From Hyaloscypha bicolor E (lineage: Eukaryota > Ascomycota > Leotiomycetes > Helotiales > Hyaloscyphaceae): a stretch of DNA of 64,000 nucleotides. Below are positions 47,741 to 58,858 of the stretch, piece by piece. The stretch lies in the NCBI RefSeq assembly GCF_002865645.1, contig NW_020194626.1, positions 1,116,001 through 1,180,000 on the forward strand. The letters run 5' to 3'. How positions within the stretch are numbered: position 1 is the first letter of the stretch; the number at the start of each line of letters is the position of its first letter. The notes beneath the pieces are model-generated. The model made no database searches. It was not told the DNA's origin and saw only the letters and a list, made by a program, of their open reading frames with translations. The translations under genes were made by a program, and so were the position numbers.

Positions 47741-48552
47741 GGTTTGAGATACAGGGTTTGGATCAAGGGTTTGTTGAAAGTAACTTGCTATGAGGAAGTG
47801 AAAGATGGTGCTGAGAGCTTGTTGGAGAAGCGGAAGCATTGTAGAGAAAGAGACGAGGCGTGGGAGCGAGAAGTATGGGAGGTATTTTATAGAGAAGGAG
47901 CATCCCGATTATATAGTGCAGAGATTGAGGAAACGGGAGCCCGCTGGGCGTACTGATTCAGGGCAATCTGCCAGGTTCCAATGCTATGATTGCTTGTAAC
48001 AGGGATCCGAACCCAGTATCCTAGCGCTTTCTTCGCGCTTGCAAATCTTATTTGCTCGATAATACACCATTTTTCTCCTGAGTTATCAGCCAGACCACTT
48101 TCTAGTCTGCCATCTCGCGTATAAAACTGCAAAATTCTTACCATGCCCCTTGTGAAGGGGGGGCGCAGCGCCTCGAGGAGGTTGACCAAGGATGTTCGTA
48201 TCGCAAATCGAGCTTGATTAGTGAACTGCCTATTAACCACAAGCAGTGCGATCAGTGCTGTACGACCCATCGCAGAAGGAGCTTGCTGCATTGCTGGCAA
48301 GAATAAGAAGAGAGATACGTGCCAAAACAGAGGAAAAAAGGGTGTTTGCGCTGTTGCAAATAGTGTTGGCTGTAACTATCCCTTTGTTTTCAAGACTCCT
48401 TGACTATACACATGCTAAATGATACCATAGGCAACAAGGCATTGACCTGCGTTTCAAGAACTAAAGAATGGGTGAAAGGAGCACGGCAACGGCTCATAAA
48501 CGACGAGATCAAGGGTATCATTTGTAAAGCAAGAATAATGTTCATCTCAACA
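47741..48552. other. Intergenic region with a short Cys-rich open frame
   Basis: About 800 bp. The plus frame 48221-48403 encodes 60 residues with five cysteines in its second half (GACCIAG, DTCQNRG, GVCAVAN, VGCNYP). It has no signal peptide in this exon. No exon preceding it could be found with confidence. Confidence 0.35.
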
Positions 48553-50795
48553 TTACAACTTCTCCAATAAAAGCGAAGAACCCTTATTCCCGATCTCTAT
48601 GACTTTGACAGCTTTTGACTTCTTCCCTTTGCCCTTGACAACGTCTTTTTCAGCCACGGCTGCTTCTCTCCTGGCTTTCTGTTCAGGCGTCTCTTCTTTA
48701 GCAGCTTTGTGCAACTTCTTCTTGTTCTCCTTCAGTATCCGTATTAAGTCATCTTTCTTTGAAAAATTGCTTGCTTCCGTAAGTGCCAAAATGACGAAAG
48801 AACTTGATCCCGTGGCCCAATCGATGATGTAGTCTTCGATATTTGGGTACAAGATGTCGGCGAAGTTGAGAGCAGGCTCCACTGGCACGACTGTTTTCGT
48901 CTTGATATCATAACGCCCTCCTGCAATGAGAGCCTTGAGCATCTTCCCGCCCCAAGGAGTCGCTGCAATATGGGACGGAGGTTGGGAATCTTCCGTTCCT
49001 TCCCCAGTGGCTGCAGGTTGAAGGTATTTAGGATCTCCGGCTGCAGTTTCAGCGACTGCTTTCAGTGACGCGGACTTGTCCCCCTGAGCCCCAAATAGTA
49101 CCTCCGTCACGAATTGAGACCCAAAAGATGAAGCCACCAGATCCCCCGCTGCCGATTCAATGGCCTTGAGAAGAAATGGCGATAGTGCTTTCGCAAGCTC
49201 ACTTCGTCGAATTTCAGGGTCCTTCTTACTTGTTGTTGACCGGATGATATCAATCTCTTCTAGGATTTCGATATCTGCAGCGAGACTGGCTGGAAAGAGG
49301 GCTTTTGATCTGCCTTGGAAGAGATACAGAAGTGTCGTCCGAGAATTGATATCATTCGCGGAGAAAACAATGTTCTCGACTTGTTTCTCAGCATCCTTGG
49401 TAATCAACTCAGGGAAGATTGACTTCGAGGTCAACACGGTATCATCAATAACCTCGTAGGCTGTGAGGATCACAATATGACCATTGGGATCGGCGGCCAT
49501 TAATTGTAAGGTGTCTTTGTAGGTTTTGAGAATTTGCTTCCGATCCTTTGCTGTTCCGTATGCCAATGCAAGGCAGACCACTCGTGACCCTGATCTTGTG
49601 AAGGCCAAGTTTTTGAGTAGATCTCCCTCCTCGTCACCCTTGATAAGCTCCAAATAGTCCGTGATTTCTTCCGTACCTGGTTTGACGTTGAGGAAATATT
49701 GAAGCATTGCGTCATGCAAAAGCGTAAATCCAGTCATCTTCTTCTGGATAAGATGATTTATGATTTCTTGAAGCGAACGCATAATTGGAGCCCGCTTGCC
49801 AGGATTCGCAGCTAGAATATTAACGAGATCGCCAGATACCTTCTCGGTGCTGTCCTTTTCGAACAGTGCAAATTCAGCACCGTACCACTCTCGCAGTATG
49901 ATTGCCTTTTGCTGTCGACTTGCAACACCCCGATAGATATCGTCCAAGATCCAGGAAGCCTCTGGGTGCTTTATGAGTCGACGAACGTTTCCGAAAAACT
50001 CCGGGACAATAATATCTCTGATTTTATCATCTCCTTGGACCAATAGCTTCCCAATCAAGAACTTCGCATATCTGCTCTCAGCGAGTTGGCGATATGTTCC
50101 TGAAAGCTCTCCCGCAATCAACAGCCTCTGCTCCCGGTTGGCATATTTGATTGCAGTCTGAACCACCCTGACACTGTCGTGCTTCAACACAAAATCTTTG
50201 ATCCTCCCAGTAATGATTTCGAAGAGTTCGGTCACCAATTGTTTCCTCTCATCAGCTGGGACATGTGATTTTCGACGTAGGCGTTCCCAAATCTTCTTCG
50301 TCCTGACCAATTGGTCCGCCAAAGGTTTGGCAGCTTTTCTCTCTTGTGCCAATTGTTTCTGTTTAGCATGAGCTTCCTTCGAAGACTGGCCTGAGGTTTG
50401 TTAGTGTGATATCCTCGAAGTGAAGAGGAGATCTTACTGTTCGTTACAACAGCTTTGGCTCTCTCTGGGTGAAGGCCGTCCGTAGACGTTGGGAGCTCCT
50501 CAGAATCGTTCTCTTCTTCTTCTTGCTCTTCCGAGTCAACCGAGTCGACATCCTTCGAATCACCACTCTCGAAATTTAGAGAAACACCTCCATCGGAATC
50601 AGAATCTTCAGAATCCTCATCAACAGCTTCCTCAACCTTCCTTACTGGTACAGACTGCGTCTTCGTTTTCAACGCAGGTTTCATACCCGAATCAATTTTT
50701 GGCTTCTTGCTCTCTTTCACATGAACATTCTTGACCGGTGCGGACTTTCTCTTAATACCAGCCATTGCAGAATTCGTGGTTGTTGCAGTAGGCAT
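48553..50795 (-). CDS. PUF6: Puf6, pumilio-repeat ribosome biogenesis factor
   Basis: Nucleolar RNA-binding protein of the Puf6/human PUM3 family, needed for 60S subunit maturation and, in yeast, ASH1 mRNA repression. Two exons: 50438-50795 and 48553-50390, with a 47-bp intron; the product is 731 aa. The N-terminus is Lys-rich, then has long acidic Ser/Asp/Glu tracts typical of nucleolar proteins. The Puf6-type armadillo/PUM array begins near LADQLVRTKKIWERLRRK. It includes DSVRVVQTAIKYANREQR and RYAKFLIGKLLVQG and extends through HIAATPWGGKMLKAL. The C-terminus is Lys-rich. An internal Met 10 residues downstream is an alternative start. It shares a 144-bp promoter region with the divergent RWD gene. 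Confidence 0.95.
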
Positions 50796-50939
50796 TGTTG
50801 CTGGACATTGGAAAAGTTCACTGGATTTTTTTCTGTTATCGAGAAACTTTACAATCCCGCGCTAAACCAATTCTGGACACCCCACGTCTTTGGCTGTGAA
50901 TTCGATCCTCAAAAGACAAGGCCTTATTATTTACGCACA

Positions 50940-51739
50940 ATGGGAAGAGAAGAGCAGATTGAGGAGCGGGAGGTGCTCGACAGTATTTTTCCTGATGAGA
51001 TCCAAGGTATGTTGTACCTCCATGGACTCAGGAGCTACTCCGAAGCTTGAAAAACAGAGACTTGGTGGGAAACCTTAACAGCGTAATTGCTCACAACTCA
51101 ATAGCCATATCAGAGACTGAATATCGAATATCAGTTCTCTTAGACATCATAAATGACGATGACGACGAATCTGAGCCCCCAACCATTCTTCTTCAAGTCA
51201 AATACCCCGAAGCCTACCCCGAAGAACCACCCCTCCTGGACCTCCTCCCAATCCCCAATGCGCCAGTGCACTCCTTATTTAGCGTCGCCTCAGACAGAGA
51301 AAACCTCCTCGATGGCCTGAAAGACGCAGTCGAAGAGAATATGGGCATGGCTATGATCTACAGCTTGTATTCAACGCTAAAGGAAAACGCGGAACAACTT
51401 ATTGCGGAACGACAGGCGGCTGTGCGGCATGAGCACGAGCAGAAGCTGCTAGCTGCTGAGAGGGAAGAGAATAAGAAGTTCCATGGAACGCCGGTTACGC
51501 CCGAGACTTTTAAGAGCTGGCGGGAAGGATTTAGGAAGGAAATGGAGGCACTGAGAATCAAGCAAGTGGAAGAGGATGAAGCAGCGGACAAGAAGAGGAA
51601 CCGGGGGAAGGATATTGTAGTTCAGTTAACGGGAAAGCAGCTTTGGGAGAGAGGCTTAGCAGGCAAGGCTGAGGAGGACGACTTTGAGGGTGACGATGGG
51701 TTGGTGGAAGATGTAGAGGACCTGAAGGTTGAAGATTGA
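50940..51739 (+). CDS. RWD-domain protein, Gir2/RWDD1-like
   Basis: Two exons, 50940-51006 and 51105-51739 (98-bp intron); the product is 233 aa. The RWD domain (about 1-110) begins EEQIEEREVLDSIFPDEIQ. It has the YPEAYPEEPPLLDL signature, equivalent to the family YPxxxPxxxP, and closes with MAMIYSLYSTLKENAEQLI. A long charged helix and an acidic C-terminus follow. Yeast Gir2 and human RWDD1 (DFRP2) bind the GTPases Rbg2/DRG and Gcn1 and act in translation control; this role is inferred from fold and layout. It is divergent from PUF6. Confidence 0.9.
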
Positions 51740-51962
51740 TTTGGTCAGGAAAAGTTAAGATATCAGCGTGGGCATGCGGGAGTTGCATTGAAGGCGCTAC
51801 GGTTTGAGGCAGAGGACCTCGGTGTATTTTTGTCCACGAGATGTTGTAGAAAGTTTTACAATACAAGTCGGGGCCGGTACACAAGGCGTGAATATTCAAA
51901 CAACCGTCCCATTGACTTTTGAAGCTCGACACCAAGAACGCCAAAGAGAGTAGGACAATAGG

Positions 51963-53159
51963 TCATGACTCGGCCATATCCTCATCTTCGTCACTTGCCT
52001 CGTTGTCCTCGTCTTCCCATTCTTCTCCGTCCCCGTCTTGATCTCCATTTAACGATTCGCCTCCAAGCTCAGCATTCAGCTTTGCAAGAAGTTCTTTTGC
52101 GTGCTCCCCCAACCTCTCGTCCTCGTAACCTTGCTGCTTAAAGAGAAGCAGACTTTGGTTCAGCCATTGCCGACTCGATATCCACGAGACTCTCCAGCTC
52201 TCTCCGTCTCCATTCTCAGCTTTGACTTCTCCATTCTTTTGCTTCTCACCCATGATATATAGGCCCCAGCCACCTAGATACCAGACTTCCACACTAGTAT
52301 CGTCTTCCCCTACCAACCGCTCTAAAACTTCAATGGCATCGACATCCATGTCAGCCTCCATAAGAAGCCTTGCCAAGCTGACTCTTGTTGGAAAATCCGG
52401 GACGACGGAACTTTCAGGAGGCAAGTCTCTCCATAAATCCAGACTCCTCTTTAATGCCGCCCGCGCATCCTCCATCTTCTCTTGCGATATCCTGACATTA
52501 GCCAACGTCTGCCAAGGCTCCGGAAATCCAGGCGCAACCATCGTAGCCTCTGTAACCAGTGCCTCACACTTCTGCTCCGCATCCTCCTCCCAACTCAAAT
52601 CCGTCATGTAAACCTCGACCACAGCACACAACGCCCCCGTCAGCTTTCTCGTCTTCTCCTCCAACAGCGCCTGCCCCTCTTTGCCCAATTTCTTCTGGTC
52701 TAGTAATTGCTGAATCTGCATCCTCAAGCACACGGCACCCTTCTCAAACCAATCCACACTGTCCTGGCCTCCTTCTTCACTCAATTGCGCCAGCCATAGA
52801 AACTTTTCCGCGCCTCCACCAAAATCTTCCCTGATTGCACCATCTTCGTCAATGGCTGCAGCTTGAAGGAAATATTGTCTTGCTGCGTCAATTTCTCCCA
52901 GCTCAATATGGATTTCTCCAAGCAGATTAAGCGCTGGTAATGCTGCTTCGGATTGGGGATCTAGGAGAGATAGAGCACGCTTTGCAGGCTTAATAGCGCC
53001 AGCTATGTCGCCCTGTTGAAGAGATGCTGTGGCTTGTGCGAGGAGGATCGGGGGGGGTTCGGGCGGTGTGGAGGTCTTCGAGGGGCTTCCTACTACTCGG
53101 TGGAGGGCTGATTTCTCGCGCTTCTTGGTTTTCTTGTTGTTGGGTTTTGTTTTCGCCAT
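51963..53159 (-). CDS. Acl4-like TPR protein, probable assembly chaperone of ribosomal protein L4
   Basis: Intronless, 398 aa from the ATG at 53159. The N-terminus is Lys/Asn-rich (AKTKPNNKKTKKREKS). TPR helices follow: ATASLQQGDIAGAIKPAKRA, LNLLGEIHIELGEIDAARQYFLQA, WQTLANVRISQEKMEDARAALKR, and a later pair around VWYLGGWGLYIMG. A strongly acidic C-terminal tail (Glu/Asp runs) ends the protein. This architecture and length match fungal Acl4, the dedicated Rpl4 chaperone, whose acidic tail contacts a basic client. Generic TPR proteins are the alternative. The upstream in-frame extension to 53375 does not look coding. Confidence 0.85.
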   Translation of the reverse strand: MAKTKPNNKKTKKREKSALHRVVGSPSKTSTPPEPPPILLAQATASLQQGDIAGAIKPAKRALSLLDPQSEAALPALNLLGEIHIELGEIDAARQYFLQAAAIDEDGAIREDFGGGAEKFLWLAQLSEEGGQDSVDWFEKGAVCLRMQIQQLLDQKKLGKEGQALLEEKTRKLTGALCAVVEVYMTDLSWEEDAEQKCEALVTEATMVAPGFPEPWQTLANVRISQEKMEDARAALKRSLDLWRDLPPESSVVPDFPTRVSLARLLMEADMDVDAIEVLERLVGEDDTSVEVWYLGGWGLYIMGEKQKNGEVKAENGDGESWRVSWISSRQWLNQSLLLFKQQGYEDERLGEHAKELLAKLNAELGGESLNGDQDGDGEEWEDEDNEASDEDEDMAES

Positions 53160-53649
53160 TGCGATGCCGGAAAGGTGACTCAAAGTTGTGTTGTGGCGGG
53201 GATGAGAGATATGTTTAAGTTGTCGAGTTTTAATTCTGCCAGCATGATTTTTTTGTCCTTGATTGGCGATAACGACCCGCGTTTCGCCCCCACTTACCTC
53301 GTTATCGACGACCACTATTATCTCTCTGCAAGGGGGATGCTGAAGCAAGACGGCTCGATTCCAGATCCGTTTCAAAGAATTTGAGATTTAAGAACATGTT
53401 GGTAGCATTGCTTGTCTTCCCACTTGGATTCTGCTCTCTCTTTGAAGCTGCTCAAGTGTTGACCAAGTCATCAAGTACGGGTTCGTTACTACGGTATTAT
53501 CGATCGTTTCTTCTTCAAGTGTATGATCTGGTCAATATTGACCTTCTTCCAGCGATTGTAAGGTAGGTCCACGCAGATGCAGATTCCAACGCCCCAGATC
53601 CCAAAGCAAAGTTCTTACAAAGAATCGAAATACTATCCTATCATCTCCC
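53160..53649. other. Intergenic region
   Basis: 490 bp; promoter side of the Acl4-like gene and 3' flank of the next. No gene is supported. Confidence 0.45.
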
Positions 53650-54534
53650 TCAATGGACCTCTTTCACCTCTTTACTTCCAGATGTACCTGGCCGCTGAAT
53701 ACTGCCGAGTTCTTCCCCGACCCCACTTTGGCCTCTCTTTCGTCCGCCAATATGAAATCGGGATGTAGTCGGTGATTGAGTATTCGGATCCGTATTCTCT
53801 CCAAACTTGGAAAAGAACCCCCTCTTCTTTGCTTGTTTATTTTGATCGTCATTGAGACCAACATCCTCGAATCCTTCCTCGGCAGTCGGCGGATGCCTCT
53901 CGAACCGTCGTTCATTCACGGCTGACCGAGGGAGACGGGGTATTCGGGCTGAATCGAGACTTTGTCTGCCATGATTCTCAACTTGGATAACTGGTGATCT
54001 TGCCGAGATATCCTAAAACTGTGTCAGACAAGTCGAATCTGACAAAGTTCCTGCATATAGCTTACAAAGGACCTCCTGTAAGAATCGAACGATTCGCGGG
54101 ATATGGGAAATGGTTCTATGTCAGACTCGCTGTTTCCAGTGCTGATCGAAGTCCCAGACGGATGGGATCGCTTTGGCCAGAAGCCTTTCTTTTCCGGAGG
54201 TGAGGGCTTGTGCAAGATCAGCTAGTAGTTCCGATTGTGATTTGGAGCAACTCACTGGAAGATACACTCCACTATCATTGACGACTTTTATGTTCAATCA
54301 GCCTGCCTGCCAAGGTTTGGAGACCGGGCGCATACCGCTCATCTTGTACTCTACGGGCTCCTGGCTCTTTTTGCTGTTTATGCTCATCGCAGATGACTCC
54401 TTGGAGCCCGTTGTGTCCACCTTCTCAAACGCTGGTCGCGTGCCATTCTGCGACAGCGGCCGAACTCCCTCCTCATGTGGCTGCAGACCTGTCTGGACAT
54501 CTACACGCTTCGCAAATGGATTTCGTATGGGCAT
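53650..54534 (-). CDS. Low-complexity fungal protein of unknown function
   Basis: Four exons: 54336-54534, 54256-54284 (29 nt), 54066-54206 and 53650-54012; introns of 51, 49 and 53 bp with good donors. The product is 243 aa. It is hydrophilic, rich in Ser, Pro, Glu, Arg and Lys, and without membrane segments. Short repeated basic-aromatic patches (KKGFWPKRS and KKRGFFSKFG) resemble docking or phosphorylation-type motifs in disordered regions. PSPPEKKG and several SP/TP sites suggest kinase targets. The four-exon frame agrees perfectly in phase, which supports a real gene. I do not recognise a family. Confidence 0.68.
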
Positions 54535-56888
54535 TATTGTGAATCGTGTGGGGGTGATTGTCGAAGAAGAGGGGTCAATTGGCGTTTTAAAGTTGGAACG
54601 GTGAGAGGGAAGTGAAAAGGAGACTCAATAAAACACTCAAGCGCAGGTTCGATGTAAGTATCGACCCGTGACGTCTTCTGCAAGCTGCGCCTTGGTTGAA
54701 GCTGGGGATTAATGGGGTTATTCTCCAGCCAGCCCACCTTATTATTTCCCAGCCAATCCGGAATGCTGGATGGCTTGGTCCCCATCTAAAACGGCATGTC
54801 GGGAGATCACTTGACCAAGTACTTACCGCCGGCGTGCCAAAAGATTTTGGGACTTTTGAAAGCTCAGATCTTTGCTATTAGACCTCATGGAGGGACAGGT
54901 ATCCTTCTCCGAGCTATTGCGGCCAGGACAGGTCAACGTAGAGAATTGGATTGCGTACGAGGTGCATGTATGATCGATCCTGTGATGCCACGATGCTTTG
55001 GGGGCCTGGTGATGATCAATCGCTTATGGCTGAGCCGAGGCCGAGTACCCTCCACTTGAGCGGCCATATCATCTACAACTGGAAGATGTGTGGCCATTGT
55101 TGGCAACAGATTTTCAATTACGCCCCCAAAGGCTGTGTGTCCAAGCAGATCTCAAAGATCTACAATGCAGACACGGTGCAGATTCAACAGCTGAGGTGCG
55201 CAAAACAGAATGGGGTTTCCAGCTGGACGTTCTCGCGAGGGAGGCGAAATGTCATAAACGCCGCTGCGGTACTGGCTGGCATGCTGCACTGTCAGATAAT
55301 TGCTTTTCGGTTCCTGATTGTGGAAATCTTCTTCTGGCCCAGGGATAACGCAGCGTTCCTCGATGTCTCTGCGTGGGAATACTGTAGATCCAATGGGTAC
55401 GCATTTAAGTGGCACTGTATTGTTAAGCTCTCTTTCACGAACCGAGGAGCAGAGCTGGATTATTGAGTGAGCTGAAGGCTCTTGAAAGATTTCCGGTTGC
55501 AACTCGACGCGAGGTGGCGAACTTGTCAGATAAAATACGAGTTTCCAGGCGGCTAGGAGTCCTCGACACAGTGAGATGCTTTCGAGCCTGAACCTTTGAA
55601 GGTCGGTGACTCGGTGAGGACACCCGGAATGTAGGCATTGGTGCTCATTGCTCAAGCTTCTTTGTTCTGGCACGCAGTCCATTTTTCTCGATCCTGATAC
55701 GGTCTCTGAAGGGCAGGGAGCGCCCACGCGGGGAATCGTTGCGGGATCGCGTAGTTGATTTTTCGGGTTGCGGATGGCGTTCTGTTGGCTGGCACTGACG
55801 CTGAAAATAGCTCATGCTTGATACTGTACAGGGCTTTTGTTCTGTTCGGGAAAGGGGGCCGCCCAGCCAGCCTAACAACGCATCAACCCGCAGGCCGCTT
55901 TCAAAGGTTCTCTTCTCGTTCTCCCTGCACGTTGCGGCCAACCATATCTCTGTCGCTCAAGCCCAGATTGAGCTAATGATTCCCAGTGCATGGAAATCAC
56001 CCAAAGCGTCCGTTTCTGGGTCGAACATGCATGTTTGAAAACGCCTTCCACCCACCCTGTTGGATCTTATGATTGACGCATGGATTCAAACAAGGATAGG
56101 ATGGTCACGGTCAGTGACCAGACCAAGCCGTTGACTGTTGGCTCCGTGGCCTGTTATATAGGGAGAAACGCGACCCCTCTCCTGTCGTAGCCTTCTCCAG
56201 TCTGAAGGCTTTAATAAAAGTTGGTGTCCGAAACTACTCTGTCCTTCAACCAACTCGTACAGTCGTTATAACTCCTCATTTAATTCCTGCCGTACATTGT
56301 TTCATCTCCGGTATTGTTGCAGCGGAATCAATCTTTGCATCCTCCTTGTGCATGGTAAATGCTCCGAGCCGTCAGGAATTTTCTAGCAGGATCTTGGGTA
56401 GGACCATCTGCAACTAGCCATGCCAACACAAGACGACTAACATTTGGAAGCTTCCTTAGTGACGGATTGGAGCTCATCGACTCATATTCACGAAGCCTTT
56501 CGAGGTCGTGCAGTCAGCGACTACCGTTGTGGTGATATTATTGTGGCAATCAAATCGGCGCTCAAGGGACCATTGCAAGACGGTGACAATTCAGTGCTTG
56601 CTTTAGTTCGAGCTTTATCCTCAATGAATGAGGCAGTCAATCGATTATCACTTCCCTCGTGGTAGTCGTGCTCTTGCCGATTCTGGAAATTGGGAAGCAT
56701 AGACGTCATCCAAATCTGGTCCCCGTGCAAGGAACTCAAAGCACCCCTAACCCACTTCGACGGTCTCAAGTACTCTCGTTTTACTCAAACCTTTACGGAT
56801 ATCCAAAGGAACACTCGCTCGGATCACTTGCTACGATCACTTCCAGGGTACATTGTAATATTTAATCCCCGCCGACACCCTCACTACC
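54535..56888. other. Gene-poor region
   Basis: About 2.35 kb. Overlapping open frames on both strands (for example 54951-55466 and 55152-55727) show no family signature. A plus frame at 56444-56665 (HEAFRGRAVSDYRCGDIIV) is open but isolated. No repeat elements were recognised. Confidence 0.35.
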
Positions 56889-58233
56889 ATGTTCTTCTAT
56901 TCGTGGCCGTTGTGGGAGAAGATGACCTTCGTGAGTGACGAAGCACTGCTTCCTTGGAACTGTGGCTGACGGTCCCAAGATTCTAGGTCTTGCTATTCTT
57001 GGAGTCTTTTGTATCGGATATCTCAAACTCCTATGGACGAATAGGATCGTCAAGAAGCAGGAAGTGGTGGACGAGGAGAAGAGAATGAGGATTCAGGAGC
57101 TGAGAAACAGTGGACAAATAGTCGAGTCTCGGAGAAGCCATGACATCCCATTCGGCGTAAGAGCAATTCAGAGCGGCATCACAGTTGATGGGATTTGGAT
57201 TTCTCAGTCCACCACGCCAATACCGAGCGAGCTTAAGCTGGGACATTTACGCAACGGCTCTTCCGATATGGTCGCTCCCCATAATTCGAATAATAGTGCC
57301 GAAGCCACGGATGAAGTGACCGCTCAAGGGGTCCGACCGATTTCGAGACAGGAAAGACAACAGTTCTCAAATGACGAAACTGGAGAGCCGAGCATGGCCC
57401 CAACCACGGGGACTCTAGATGCAACAATTCCTGAGCGCCCAGCCTCGCGCTCTTACAAGCCTCGAAGATCGTCTCACCTCCGTATTGGAAGCCATGGAGA
57501 ATACGATGCAACAACGCTTGATCAGCTGGAGGGCAAGTCCCCGTCACCGAAGAAAAAGATATATACACATCGTCCGCGCGGATCTCGTGGAACCCACTTA
57601 GAAGTTGATTCGTCTTCCGCCGCAGACAACGAGCGCTCCTCCGGAACCTCTGACGATTCTGATGCCACCCTTTCACATCATCCCAAATCGCGCTCGAATC
57701 AGTCTTTACTCCCTCAGTGCGCTAGTCTGGATGAACAGTCGACGAGAACGTCAAGCAAACCAGTTTGGGCCTCTGTTCCAGCTCAGAGCTCTAAACCCGA
57801 ATACTTCTCCATTCCTGCTGGCTCTCCAAATTCCGAAACTTCAGATCCCTTTGCAACTCCAATGGAGAGTCCTTTGGAAGCACCCAGAACCTACAAGCCT
57901 CAACACTTACCGACTAACCCTGGCCCTAGCTGGCCCAGCGAACCTCCGGCCGAGTCTTCCCACCAAGCCCGCTCCCCATCTCCGTTCGTACCTGGGGAGC
58001 TGCATGTGAATAAGGTAGTACGTAAGGTCAATTCTGGCTTCGAGGTTTTGCCTGCCGGAACGTTTGGAACTCCTGCTGAGTTGAAAGGGGGAGATACATC
58101 TCACGATGAAGATTCTGGGGAGAGGAGACAATCGAAACTCCAGAAGAAGCCTCGGACGTCAATGACGGGACAACTGGCCTCGAGTCCTGCAGACCGGATT
58201 TTCAAGGAACACGTCTCACACAATTCGGGCTGA
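56889..58233 (+). CDS. Single-pass membrane protein of unknown function, fungal-specific
   Basis: Two exons, 56889-56930 (14 codons) and 56980-58233, with a 49-bp intron in phase 0; the product is 431 aa. Exon 1 encodes MFFYSWPLWEKMTF and joins directly to a membrane helix ILGLAILGVFCIGYLKLLW. Without this exon the frame would have no ATG before the helix, which is why the small exon is preferred. After the helix come a basic/charged juxtamembrane region (NRIVKKQEVVDEEKR) and a conserved-looking segment (DIPFGVRAIQSGITVDGIWI). A long Ser/Pro/Thr-rich, probably disordered tail follows with many potential phosphorylation sites. The topology suggests a large cytosolic part. Confidence 0.8.
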
Positions 58234-58858
58234 TAGATGTTTGCCAACATTCAGTGAGTCTTAGTATTTAGCTCGTCGGAATGTTGAGGCAAAGACAATG
58301 GGGTGATGGCTCGGATCAAGTCAAGGGTAGCTTGTTGGTTGATTAAGGGTAGCAGGGTCACATAACCATTATTGCAACTGGGGAGTTGGGTACAGAACGA
58401 GTGATGAGGGAAAGAGGATAAGTTGTGAGCATAATCCATATGCTTGGCCAACAAAATTAGAAATGTACTGTACTCGATAAACGTGCAACACGTTCAACTA
58501 GATTAGATTTGCTCCAGGCCTGAATGAAACATCTCCAAGTTATTCTTTCCAGTTCTCGCAATGCATGAATATACGATACCCATGGGTATGGACTGAACCA
58601 ACTTACCAGGAGAGTCTTTCATTCTCAAAATGGTCTCTAGGATGGTTGGACAATTCAGCGTTCCAAGCTCGAGAATAAGAGAGTATTGAGGGACAGGTCC
58701 ACTTTTAAACGTGACAGCGCGCTAGTTGTTTCATCCTCGCGACGCGTCGCGAAGTCAACAACCCATCGAAAGTTGCGATCTCCACCCAAGCAACAACTGC
58801 AAGCACCCTTTCAAACACGGTTCCACGACATAAGATTGGTGCCTTGCAAATTCTCAAC
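58234..58858. other. Intergenic region containing the RAD51 promoter
   Basis: 625 bp between two co-oriented genes. It contains the palindrome with an MluI core described separately. The rest shows no gene. Confidence 0.45.
58737..58752. promoter_or_regulatory. Perfect 16-bp palindrome with ACGCGT core upstream of RAD51
   Basis: TCGCGACGCGTCGCGA is its own complement and is centred on ACGCGT, the MluI cell-cycle box bound by the MBF (Mbp1/Swi6) complex in yeasts. It lies 107 bp upstream of the RAD51 ATG (58859). RAD51 and other DNA-synthesis genes are G1/S regulated through such boxes in yeast, so a role here is a fair inference. Confidence 0.65.

Noticed and set aside
47985..48065. tRNA-like T-arm (GGTTCGGATCCC on the minus strand)
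   Set aside because: The T stem has a mismatch, and no acceptor, D or anticodon arms could be folded at the right distances.
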